A stretch of 64,000 nucleotides of DNA. Source: Neurospora tetraspora (lineage: Eukaryota > Ascomycota > Sordariomycetes > Sordariales > Sordariaceae). Made by a program: the position numbers and the translations under genes. Location of the stretch: positions 2,170,001 to 2,234,000 of the forward strand of contig NW_026944387.1 of the NCBI RefSeq assembly GCF_033439725.1, given 5' to 3'. Position 1 is the first letter of the stretch. Every line of letters begins with the position of its first letter. Below, one piece after another: positions 1-12,000 of this stretch. The notes below the pieces were generated by a model. It saw only the letters and a list, made by a program, of their open reading frames with translations. It was not told the DNA's origin and made no database searches.

Positions 1-2940
1 AGATTCGCAAGCACACAACACGGCCTTGGTCCTTCCACTTCCAGACGAAGAAGGTTGATTGACCACCTAGGGAAACTTTCAACCGCAGTTGTACATACCT
101 ACCTTATGTTGGTGAACGGGAGAGGGAGTGGTTGAGCCACGGGAATAGCAGAGATAATTCCCGTCGGTTTGTCTCCGGCTGTTGGTATTACATGGCAACT
201 GCCAGTTCTGTAGTGTAGTACAGTGGTGCGATGCGAGAGGAAGGTATGCACAACGGAGAGCGCATTGCTGTAGGGGGCAAGCATGGAAGCTCGTGCAAGT
301 ATCTCTAGCCATAATCTGGTAAGGGGTCAAAGTAGAATGGCCAGCATTGTCGTGGTAAAGAATGGACATCACTAACGGAGATACATTTTGTAGTGACTTG
401 ATGCCTTCGCTCCTTCCTTGCACTTACTTCAACTTCACTCATGACTGCTCAGCGAGCTGAGATTACTTGGTCACAGACACTCGCTAGCAGACAATGGAAA
501 GCACGACTCGCTTTCCGACACCACATATCGACTGATTGAGCCTAAGCTGTAAGGTACTACTTCCTTTTCTTCGTCTTGCGCGGTTGTCAAATCGAACTCA
601 GGGCAGTCCTCCAATTCCATCCAAGCTGCCCGTCCCTCCATTGCATGAAGTACCTACCAACGTTACACACACTACCGCGCATAGCACTTACTCAGCAACT
701 GCATTCACCGTGACGCCTGCATTTCCGGACTTTGAGCCGAGCACCCTTCAAGTTCGCTCTTGCTCTTTGGTCTTGCGCTTCTCTCGGTTCTTGCGTGACG
801 TTACACAACATCCGACAAGCGAGCAAAGAGGGCAAAAGACAGTAACGATCGGCCAACTGACTGATCCAACCCAACTGAGATAGGTAACATAGACGAAACT
901 CGGATGAACTGGAAGGTCCAGTCACGGACTCACGATCAGGGTACAAACACCGACATCCGGGCATCCACCGAATACAACTCAACTGCGAGTGCAGAGTGTC
1001 TTCAGGCAACATCGTCCGTTTTTGACTGCCCACCACCCACAGGAAACTAGACCCTTGCGACGTCTTTGTCAATCCTACCCATTCAGTAATGAAACTCAGG
1101 TCAGTTGAGTCGGTCTACCCGTTCAGTTCAGTTCACTTTGCTCGGCCAGCCCTTTTGGGACTGGAATTTCAATGAGTCAAAGATAGATGCATGCCACCTT
1201 GGGGATCTGCATATCTCGGACGAATTTCATGTTTATTATTCATCCTCCTTCTTTCCTCTGGTAGGTAGCCCTATCGATTGGTTAGTATTTCTAATACTGC
1301 CGCCGGGTATCAGTACCGGTAGGTAGTTCAAAGAACTCGCTCAAACCCTGGAACGGAAGCTGTCGTCATCTTGCGCGCAAGTTGAGTCCGACATCCCCCC
1401 TGGGCTTGGACCTCGAGTGCGAGATTGAGTGAATTGAACAGGTTTGGTATCCGGCTGGGGGAGAGGGAGTGGAAGATTTGAAGAGCTGGCGGACGATGTG
1501 CTAGTATGAAATACACAATATTCATGATTGTAGTGGAGTGAAGTAGCGAACCAGTACATACCTTAACCAGGCAAGTCGCAGGTGTCGTCAATCAGTCTGG
1601 TATGGGCCCAATGAGCGTGATGTCTGCCCCTTTCCCAGCCCAACTCCGACAGTTATTGGTCAGCTTCTCTCGGACTTAGGAGACCATAAGGCCATCATTG
1701 CCTGCCTGCCGTGGCCCTTCGGAGTTTGACCCAGCTCCCTTTTTGATTGTTGTCTCATTCCTATGCCTATTCAGAGCAAGGTTAAGGAGCAGTACTTTTG
1801 TTCTGGGTAATGGTCCGCAACGAGATACCGGCTGAACAAATGTAGATCCGGAGACCGGAATACGGGGATTGAATACGGGAGACCCTGAAGAACGTTGGAA
1901 CTCGAAAAGAGCGTCTAATCCGTACCCGTATATCCTAAAGTTACACACAAACGAAGACGAGAAGACATACTTCCAGCTCGATCGAACCGAATGTTGCCAA
2001 GAGTCCAAGAAAAGCCCCCCCTTAGACGACATATGTGTAGGGCTCGGCTCGGATACTAAAAAGACTTGTTTCACATTCACTTCTCCCAAGACCAGAAGAG
2101 CCCCCTTTCCTTGCTCACGATAGGGAATAGGTACCTAATAGTCATGTAGATAGGTAGTCGGCGTCAAAGGGACCTGGAACGGTAGTCGGCCGGAGTAGAC
2201 ATCCGATAGGCGACGGTCAACCCGGGTTTGCCGGCCGACGCGCGGTCCATGTCTGTGTTAGCCGTTTGTGACTTCCTGGGCGGGCGGCAGACTTGTACTA
2301 CCACTGTCCTGACAAATGCCGTCGGCTATTTTGGGCTGGGTTGGACGTACGGACCAACAAGTTTGGATGGAAAAGCACGTGGGTATAATAGGACGGTCCG
2401 TTGGTAACAGATTAGGACATGCGAGGGTCTTCACATACAACAACAATTTTCCAGTGATGGGGAGTGTGATGGAAGCCCATTCGAACGTTGCTGCGCCGCG
2501 GACGGGCTGTTTAGCGGGCAATGGGGGAGACAAGCCTGACGAGGGGCGGCCGCGTGTAGCGCCAGAAGCGAAGGGAAAGTTGGAAGTTAGTGGGCTAATT
2601 TGTTCAGTTGTTGGTTTTTGGTAACATGTTTCTTTGTTGGTTGGCGATTGTATGTTATTTCCACTTGAGAGTTTCTAAGACGGGGGCTCATCTACCTACT
2701 CGGGCTCATATAGCTTGAGGCTGGGGCTATCCCAACTTGGCTTCGTCATCTCCAGTCTGTAAAGATCATCGTCCTTACTGCGTAAGGATCGATCATTCAT
2801 GATCGCTGCTGCGCGGAAGAAAGAGATAAGCCTCGAAGAACAACCGATCAAGGTTTGAATTGACGTATGTGATTGGACCAAATACCCTAAACTTGTTGCT
2901 TCCGCCTTCTTCGTGAAAGGCGGGGAGCAAAAAAGGGGGT
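1..2940. other. Intergenic DNA, no gene recognised
   Basis: Base composition is ordinary (about half G+C) and not RIP-mutated. Open frames on both strands are short, carry no recognisable domain and have no supporting splice pattern. Short runs such as GGTAC-CTA and TAGGTAG recur (for example near 109, 1262, 1321 and 2130), as in other gene-free parts of the window. I see no gene here. Confidence 0.55.
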
Positions 2941-3020
2941 ACGTAGGCGGGATCCGAACCACCGGCGGCCGAAGGATTGCAATGCCTGCCCTATCTACCA
3001 GCCGAGCGCTACACAGTACC
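2941..3020 (-). pseudogene. Degenerate tRNA-like element (Ala-UGC-like)
   Basis: Read on the minus strand, this stretch has an A-box-like D-arm (2995-3011) and a B-box-like T-loop (GGTTCGGATCC, complement of 950-960 of the third kilobase), in tRNA order and at tRNA spacing. A seven-base loop between them would carry UGC. The acceptor, T-stem and D-stem do not pair properly: only about four of seven acceptor pairs can form. It therefore looks like a decayed tRNA copy rather than a working gene. A chance resemblance to the two internal promoter boxes is possible. Confidence 0.33.
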
Positions 3021-4894
3021 TCGTCCGCTACCGCCGGCCGCCGCCGCGCTACTGTGCCTTCTCGGGCCTTGGAAGAGAGGAAGGAGAGGAGAGGAGAGAG
3101 CCCTGTCTTTTGGAACTCTCGCCAAGCTGCGCAGAAACAGACAGACAGACGCAAAGAAGAAGTTCCTGTCCTAAAGGAAAAACAAAAAGAAAGAAGCAAA
3201 GTTAAGGTACCTACCTCAAACGCCGAAGGGGATCGGAATCAAGGACAAAGTGTAATGTTACATTCCCACTAGTGTCCTTCAAAATGTCGTTTAAACCACC
3301 GCCGTCCGATCAACAACTGCGGTTTGCTTCAACAAATCGATGAACGTGCCATGCCATGCCATGCCATCCATTGCCATGCCGTTTCTGTTCCATTTACACT
3401 ACACTAGTTACAGTGTGCACTGAGCCAGCACTCATCCATCCAGGGAAATGATGCCACTACGACAGTATAGCATCACCAAGCAACACACTGTTGACTTCGT
3501 TGCCTGATACTACTGAAGGGATACGTATGTTATGAATGTCGCTCGCTTCACTTCGCTTTCGGTGGCTTGCTTGTTCCTGTCCTCGCTCGTCCGTTTTCTG
3601 CCAAAAACTCGAACTAACCCCCTGGTAGTCTTTCGCTTCGTCAGCCTGTCCTGTCCTGTCGAGCCTGTCAAACGCCGAGTTAAAACGGAAATTCGATAAA
3701 CGACGCTAGCTAAGAATTGGTATAGTTGAGGATCTTTTGTCAGTGTCTAGCCAGTGATACGATTCCCCAAAGTGGTCAAGATGGCTATGGCTTGTCCCAG
3801 AAAGGAAGTGTAGGTAAGGTACCGAGGTTCTTTGTCAGATCCTTAATTCTTTCCCTGCCTTTTTCTTACCCGTCGGGTCCGTCCGGACCTGCCCGTCTCA
3901 CTCTCACCATGGTGGTTATTGCCGGTGGTGTGCTTTTGCGTTTTTGTGCACTATGCTTTCCTCACCGTTGTTTGATGACGACGACGGTTGTTGTGACGAT
4001 TGTGTAATAACAGGAAAGAGACTGTAGACTTGCTGTTCATCTTTGAATGTTCTCCATAAACCGAGCGGTTAACATCGCCTTATTATCAGTCAGTTATTAA
4101 TTACCCCATCAGCCCTACCCCCAAGTCTCCATCGTCTGTTTTTGCTGCTTTGGAGTTGGCGTGAGCAACGTGGGGGGCAACTTGGAGAAAGAAAATTGAA
4201 TGGCCTGGCCTGGCCTGGTCGCCCGTCGATCATCCAGTGCCGATTCTACCGTCCAAGTGGAGAGCAGGTCGTGCCAGGACAAGCCAGCTGGGACAGCATT
4301 ATTGATGTGATACGCTACCGGGATCTCAATCACGAGATTGAACTAATGTCTTGGAGCGAGACCAGATTTTGGTATGCCGCTGCTATCGTCAGATTGGTGG
4401 ACTTTTGGTAAGACCCTTGAATTTATGGGGTTATGTCCACTCCGCGGAGTACTATGTAGGTATTGGTATTGGCCATTCGAGCAAGGCTTTCAACTGCTAG
4501 GAATCACCATTTCGAACAAACGAGGAATACTGAGTGGAATGGTATTCAATGTCTCTTGACTCAAACAAATGGAAAAACTTTCAGAAATATTTATTCGTAA
4601 AGCGTGTTCGAGCACTTCGAACCCACATGAACGCTTGAATCCCAAAAAAATGATATCCGAAAAAACCTGCGCTATGCCTGTCCTTAAGTCGTAATAAATC
4701 AAACAAAAGAAAAAGCAGAGTGGCCGCCCAACCGCTTTGTCCCTTGGCTTTACAAGGCTCCTGATCTTCAAAATTCCCACATGGGCTGTGAGCACCAAAA
4801 AGTTGTACAAGGTAGAAGCGAACGAAGTTTGCCTTTGATCACCATCACCACAACTGGCAATGGCCAAAACCGGCATCAAGTGGAGAGAGAGGCT
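3021..4894. other. Intergenic DNA downstream of the bZIP gene
   Basis: No convincing reading frame or RNA gene. It includes a purine-rich run near 3065-3105 and a short CATGC-type repeat near 3346-3376. The right-hand 300 bases or so probably contain the 3' untranslated region of the minus-strand bZIP gene. Confidence 0.5.
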
Positions 4895-5962
4895 TCACAT
4901 ATGCTGTGAGCCCATGCCCGGGGAGCCAGGCATCGACAAGGGTGTCGTAGGGTACTCGTAGCTGCCCGAGTCGGAGCAGCTCGCCGAGTGATCGTATGGG
5001 TGTTGCAGAGGAGGAGTCTATTGCCATCCATCATCAGCAACGATGTTCCCGCTTGAGGGTATGGTGATGAGGGTCCGAAGCAACATAGCTTCGTACGGAG
5101 GAACTCACGTGAGGCATATTGTCGTATGGTGAAGGAGCCCCGGTATTCATATCGACACCCGGGAGATAGCCGTAATTCATGTAAACACCGTCGTCTGCGC
5201 CGGGGTAGCCCGGCTCACGCTTGATGGCGTCACTGAAATGTGTCATGGAGGGAAGCGTCACCGGTACTGGCGCAGTTGTGTAGTACTCGGGATAGGCCGC
5301 CTCTGTTGTCACTGGCCGGTACGAGTGCACGGGAGCGTAGAGCATCTCCTCGGGGGGAGGAGGGTACGATGGGTAGGTGAACATGGGTGGCGAGTGCGAA
5401 TGCGATCGGTCCCTCTCGTCGTACGAAGCGTTGAAGGCGTACTCGTCTTCGGGGTGCATCGGGGGTGTGAACTGGCTCCTGGCAACCGAGACTTGTTTTT
5501 GCTGCGACACTGAGGCCTGTTTCTGGGGCTTTACAGTTTGTTGTTGGGTGCGTTTTGTGGTCTTGGTGCTGGCTGGGCTAGTCTTCTCTGTTCCCGGCGA
5601 CGAGGAGTCATCTGATGTGCCGGCCCGCCTCTCGAGATCCTCCAGGCGCTTCTTGAGCTTCTTCCCTGTAGTGTGAATATTAGCATCCAACTGTTACCAA
5701 AGATTGCAGGTCCTGTTGATCACATACTGTAGTTGCGCTGGGCAATGCGGTTCTGGATTCTCCTGCGCTCAGCCAGATCTGAGATCTTTGTCCAGTCCTC
5801 ATCAGGGTTTGCCGAGCTGCTGAAGGCACTGCTTGTTCCGTGGCCGGAATACTGGCGGGGTGGTTGAGGTTGTTGCGCCTGGTAGGCGTAGTGGTGTTGT
5901 TGCATGGTGAACATGGTTGATGGGTAAGGTTCAAGCCCTTGACTCTGAAGATATACAGACAT
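4895..5962 (-). CDS. bZIP transcription factor (NRIAQRNYR type), three exons
   Basis: Predicted exons are 5728-5962, 5109-5665 and 4895-5017, giving 304 aa. Intron 1 (5666-5727) has a GTATGT donor, a GCTAAT branch and a TACAG end. Intron 2 (5018-5108) has a GTGAGT donor and AATAG end. Splicing intron 1 restores the basic region RRRIQNRIAQRNYRKKLKKR at about residues 66-85, followed by a short leucine-zipper segment (LEDLERR). NxxAQRxxR is the DNA-contact signature of fungal AP-1/Pap1-like bZIPs. The rest is Pro/Ser/Tyr/Gln-rich and probably disordered. Exon 3 ends in a PTTPLSMPGSPGM-like tail, common in small Pezizomycotina bZIPs, which supports the third exon over simple read-through to a stop at 5034. 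Role: nuclear DNA-binding regulator; its targets are unknown. The bZIP assignment is firm; the 3' exon is less certain. Confidence 0.82.
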
Positions 5963-8900
5963 GTGCGTGTATGTTGTTGATGGTCTTGATGGTAGAGGTA
6001 AGAGGCACTGTGGTGAGATAGCAACTCGAAGAGGGAAGGGGGAGGCGGCTATCGTGTTATATATCCAGAATCGCCGAAGAGGAGAAGGGTGTGCAGAGAG
6101 GTACGGAGATACAAGAGATACTTGGTGTTACATCTTGTACCCATTCCTACACAGCCCCGTAGTAGACTGTACATTGGGTGCTTCTGGCAGTCTGCTTCTC
6201 TTGAACATCCGTCCACAACGGTACCTCATGGCTGGCACCCTTGACCCTGCAGCAGCCTTGGGCTGAGTCCTCTGGTCTCTGGGTCTTGCAGAACGGTGCA
6301 GTAGGCTGGGCCAAGAGCCTGCATGAAGAGACACTGCAGTGGTTGGGACGGCCATGAATCCCTGTGTCCAGAGAACTCTGCAGCGCACCTTTGGGTACGC
6401 GATTGGACCCTAAGCCAACCTCCAGAATCACAAAGGCTCGCGCGCCGGCGAGGGTCGGAGAAGGGGACGGGGTTTGGGGTCCCCCTCTGTCCCATTGTCC
6501 CCCCCCTTACCAACTGGTCCAGTGCCTATCAGGGATGGGTGCACCAGATCGACTGAGCTCTTGACCCTCCTGCCTCCCAGTCTTCCTGTTCTGTTGCAAG
6601 ATTGCGAGCGGCAGCATGTCTCGCAAGCCATGAAGCAATTATCATGTTGAAACCGACCATCGTGCGGGGATCTCGGTCATGGTGGTACATGGGAGCCTCG
6701 GCTCCTAGTCTCTCTCGTAGGTACCGTTGTAGTACATAGTAAGTCTAGGTAGTCTGTGAAGCAGGGCTTAGCTGTAATTTACATCGGATTCCGGAAAGAT
6801 GAGTGAAATCGATATGAAAGATGGACATGGCAACCATACCACTGAGATGTCACGCAAAGGGCGAAGGCGTCCAGGGGGGGTGAATGATGGGGTGAATGAA
6901 TGGAAGACTTGTCCGATGTGAATCCCGCGTCAATCAAAAGGGCTGGCTCGCTGGTGGGTGGTTTTACGAGTTGGGGTACGATGTCCCAATGTTCCCAGTG
7001 GTGGTGAGTGGGACTCGGATGTGACTTGTTGGAGATTGTAATTGAAAAAGACAGAAGGGGAAGTGGATGGCGACGACTCGACGAGGTCCAGGGCATGGCG
7101 TATCCATGCCGTGGATTGATGGGCGGGCCCCGTCCGGTGCGGGCAGTGCGGGCATCTGTGGGGTCAATGGGGTTCAGAGACGGTGACGCTAGGAAAGGAA
7201 CGGTGCGCAAGCCGCTCCAACGGTGGACTTTTAGTGGAGTCTTCCACAAACGGAGCTGTCAGAAAGCGGTTTAACCCGGTGGGTCTGTATCCAGGCTGCC
7301 ATATTTCGAGAAAAAGACCCACAAGAACCCTACCACCCGATTGTGGGCTAAATAAAGGACCACCACATCGACCACAAAACAAGATATCGCGGCCTAATTT
7401 TACCATTTAACCCGAATCCCCCTGTCAAACCTCGCATCTTGACACCCTCACGACGAGATATTTCGGGCAAAATGCGATGGGCTTGCTGCATCTCATTTAC
7501 AGATGGCTTTTGACTGGTTATCAGTCCACTAGCGGTGAGGAGAATGAGCCTGAAGCGTGCGAAACGAAGTGTTGGTTTCTTTTCTCATCGCTTTCGTCGC
7601 TTTCATCTTTTGCGAGACGAATACCAGGGAAAGGGTTCGATGCCAAACAATGACAAAACCGACAATCCCTGCCTGCCATAGCTTATTCCCCGGATTTCTC
7701 ACCCACCGTGAATTGCTTACTTGCTGGTTGTAGGCTGTACATACGTACCTCTGGGCAGGCGGCCGTAGGGCTGTAACAGCGGGAATGCCAGCAGGTCAGC
7801 AGCCGCCTTTGGACGAGTCACGGCTCGCCGTTAGATGGACCCAGGGTTAGCTGGCTTGTCGTGCTGCCCAACTTTGCCAACTTTGGCAAAAACCACGCTA
7901 GCCCTACACGGTCGAGGAGAAAGAAATCGACTGGTCAACAAATATCTCAGGGGTCGACCACCACCCCCTCGCACCCTTCCAGGGCCTCTTGAAATGATGG
8001 AGGACCCCCAGTCTACGCCTTCGAATTGCTTAAAACCGCCGAGCACAGCAGCACCAGCAGCATCACCGCCAGCGAAGCAGCAAGTCACACATTCCAATCT
8101 CCGCGCTATGTCCAGGCCGAGGTCCCTCAGCACCAGCAGCACCAGGCCGTGGGCCCAGAACACCACCACTGAAAAGTGAAAAAGTGGTCCTGGCTCGAGC
8201 CTGTGGGTGACCGACATGAGCAGATCATGATAACCAATCTCTTCACATGATTATCGACTCCTGTTGGGGCACCCACTTGGCACTACACCATGGGTTATGG
8301 CTTGTCCACTGTCCATAGCCCAACTGCTCCAGTCCCATGTACAGACCACCCCTAGTTTGTTCGTTAGCGTGGTCCTTGCAGAGGACTTTTTTACCACTTT
8401 CAGGATAGCTAGGCGAGACTGCTGGCGTGAATAGCATCCAGTTGGCTATTGCCCGCTATGAATGGAGTCAGGTCTTGGTGCATGTGTGCGGGACACGATC
8501 GATTGTTGTTCTTTGACCTGGCTTTGGGGTTGTTTGAATCAATGTTTGAATCAATGGGGGCTCCGGAATTTCTTGTCTTTTCCCTTGTCCGAGGAGGTCG
8601 CAAGCCTCGGGGTAACAAACAAACCAGCATTGATCTGTACTTGTAGATCCAGTAATGTGTGGACAACTCAGAGCAGAGTTTAGTGAACAATGTCGAAGTG
8701 ATGAGTCAAGACTGGAGAGAGAGGCGGACGTGTGACCGCACGTCCGAAACAGGGGTCTTGATGGGGTGCTCTTCCACTTCATTGAGATGTGTAGGGATCT
8801 TGATCTGGTCTTGGCAAGGTTAGCATTAGATCTTTTTTTTCTCGTGTGATGTTGCACCAACGACCGCAAGATACAGACCCATATTGGACTCTACCACAGT

Positions 8901-10239
8901 AGACCCAGAGTGGATTTTGGTCTTTCCACCCACCAGCACCCAAATTACCCAGTTCTCCAGATATCTTTGACGAATTGGGATTCGGCGGTAATTGTTGGCC
9001 GTTGTGCAGAGATACGGCACAGTGTTGGTTTCCGTGCAACTGTAGCTCCTACAGAGGGCTTTCTCTTGGTGTTTCTGGAATTTTTGAAATTTCCCTTTGT
9101 TGCTGCTGGGCCATGCTGGCGCGGCCCCGATGTAACGACTAGCGAGTCGCTGTTAGGTTGTTGTGTACTTGTGTTGTTCCCGACTTGGCACTCGTGATAG
9201 TCCATGCCGGGGGCCAGCGGAGTGCTCTCCGGAAGGAACAAACACTTAAAGTGCCTGCCTTTCTGCTGAGTGTGATTGACCAATCGCAACTTTGAATTGG
9301 CTTGCTTGACCTCGTAAGACCATGGGCGGCAGACAGTACCTATAACTACTATCAGCCTATCTTCCTATCCTCATGTCCCAGTTGAAAGTGGCTGTGTGCA
9401 CCAAGATTAAAGGCACCGGAAACTGGAAACGGTCGAACGTGAAGACAACACCGGAAGAGCGAAGGCCGAGACCCCCCCGCGTCGGACCCCATTGTGCCGA
9501 GTTCGGACCGGTCTCCATCCCGGCGATGTCCCACGTTGGGACAAGTCACTGGGGCTTTATTGGAAGAATTACCTTGTTATTTCCAAGGCTATGGCTCCGT
9601 TCGCTTTGAACTCCGAGGCAGCGCTAGAAGTTGCGATGGGACAGTTCTGTTGAAATGTTGATGTCGTCGAATTCGTTACTGGCAAAAGGATCTGAGCCTG
9701 CAGCGGCTGTCCCTGTTCTGGGTCCGACAGGGGATGTTCAACTACAGGCACATGCTTTCTAAGAATTTGCCCAGAAATAAACAATGTAATGGTATGTATT
9801 ACTAGACAAAACAAAGCTCTATGATTGGCCAGATAGCGGGCCGTCCGGACGGTTTAAGTACCAGAATGTAATGGGCTAACATACGTGTACCTTTCCCCTT
9901 GTTCCGAAATCTTTTTTACGTTGAAAGTTTCACCGTAACACCGCAAAGCCAACTTGAACAGTCCGAACGTGACAACGCGCGCCCGACCCAACTTTAACTC
10001 GACGCGGCCGCCAGCGAGCGAAGCCCACCAGTCCGGTCCAAGGAAATTCGGCTGCCTGTAAAGCTTCGCGTTCTGGGAACCCCGTCAAGCCCCTCACCAC
10101 GACCCCGACACCAAACGGCAACGGTTACGGCGATGCGGACTGTGATTTACCAGCTGTTGTACCGGGACAAGACAGACAATGAACACTGAACAAGAAACCC
10201 GCCAAACCCGCCGGCATTGACCGGGTAGACCTTGGGGCA

Positions 10240-12000
10240 GTGGCAGTGCGGTCGCCAATTTCATCACCTGGTGCTGTTGCAGCACCACTTGTGTCTGAGA
10301 TCCAAACCTGCCATCAACCTGTGTGATCAGTAATCGCCCACACCAAGGCCTTTCAGAATGCTATGTGTTTCGTTATTCACAGCCAACCGCCCTGAAACTC
10401 TTGTTTACAGTACACTGAATACTTTCAATCTCTAGGCCTCCCGTCAGTCGACATTTCTGCCGCCGGTATGACCATCGAGGGGGGAAACCTGGAGATTACG
10501 ATTTCGGCTATGCTGCAAGTTCAAGCCAGAGACCTTCCAAGCAGCTGCTGAGACCCGAACCACTGGCTCTTCGGACCGGCTTGACATGCCATGTTGACCA
10601 ACAACTCGTCAATGTACTACCAACGGCTCGTATACATCCGGTGCTGGTGACCCTTCTGGGACCCTGACAGTCGCGCTCGAGGTACACAAAATCCACTACT
10701 GTTGAGTCGTCTGTTGGTGATTGCTGCACGACCTTGACGTCTGCAGTCTGAAGATCCGGTGGAGACCTCGGAAGTAGGTTTCTCTCCTCCTCTGTGGACC
10801 GGCCCGCGCTCTAGGCACCAGGATATCCCTCGAAGGCGAAGCAGCAATGTCTGTCGTATTAACATTATTTTTACCGCGGCAATCCACCAATGGTATCAGG
10901 GTCATGGCTTCGAACAGCCACGATCATCTGGTTACGGCCTCTTAGGGCGAGAAATTCCAAAGGATGTCAAATTTCGGCCGCGTTTGACAGTGCTGGGAGC
11001 GGCAAGAGTGTCACTCTTCCATGTTCCAGCCAGGACCAGCGTTCTGGCTCTATGGCCCCTTTGGATCAACCGCTCGGGGCCCCCTCTTGGGCGGAGTGCT
11101 CGTTGCCGTTTTTGGTGCTTTCTAATAACCACAGTTTCGGGACTATCGAGTGATATGTTTTTGGAAAAAAAGCACTAATGACAGACATCAGGCAACAGAA
11201 CCACATCAGGTATCTACAGTCCCAGCAAATCATGCGCGCAATCTTCAAGTGGTCTATCTTATGGAGTACAATCCACTGATGTGGCACAGGGGCACAACCA
11301 GATCAATTGTTGACTTTAACCTATCACGAACAGGTCCACGTTTCCAGCTAAGCCCATCCATCCCCTTGCACATTAAGGTGCTTACTCCTCTCCGACGTCG
11401 CCACCATCTCTGCCCTCGACAAGCCACGAAGACCCTGCATTATCAACTGCCTCCGCTACTGGTTACGGAGTCTGTAGGGCTGGTATTTGGGCTGTGAGCC
11501 GGAAGATGGGGAAGCTTCCTATAAGCACCCCGTGCCGTGTCAGTTTTCTCATTCGATGGGATATCCACATGCGTAAAGCTCCAAAATGTCGACGCGCTTC
11601 ACTCCTCAGTCAGGCGTGAAGGCCTCCTAAACATGGCAATTCTATTCGTACAGCCGCCGTATTAAGCGCATCATGCCAGCGTGGCTCACGGAGTTATAAT
11701 GGCAATTACACACTGTCCACGCCTCTTACCAATCGCCTGGACAAAAATATCGTTGGCTTCATTCGCTCTCTGTTTTCGTATCGGCACATGGAGATGGGTA
11801 CTGAACCAGAACCAATTGAACCACCATACCGGACCTATACAACTTGCCCCCTGTGCAACCGGACCTCGCCGGCGGGACCAAGACCTTGGTGTTGGGAACA
11901 AATGAAGCAGGTTGTGGGTTGCAGAAATGGTAGCCTACTATATATACGGTTCCAGAATATCAATATCCGAGCCGTTGGTGCGTCCTGCGTATGTACCTAG
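10240..12000 (+). pseudogene. Possible decayed Gly/Ser/Thr-rich surface-protein gene
   Basis: Several separated plus-strand stretches read as fragments of the Gly/Thr/Ser-rich beta-strand repeats common in large fungal secreted or wall proteins. Examples are a GGNLEITIS-type segment near 10475, a TTNGSYTSGAGDPSGTLTV-type segment near 10610-10675, and a PDLAGGTKTLVLGTNEA-type segment near 11845-11905. They lie in the same direction but in shifting frames with many stops, so no intact gene can be drawn. The changes are not the G:C-to-A:T kind expected of RIP. The resemblance is to a compositional style rather than to a named family, so this is tentative. Confidence 0.28.

Noticed and set aside
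3346-3376. CATGC short repeats, possible binding-site cluster
   Set aside because: Only a few units; no reason to assign a function.
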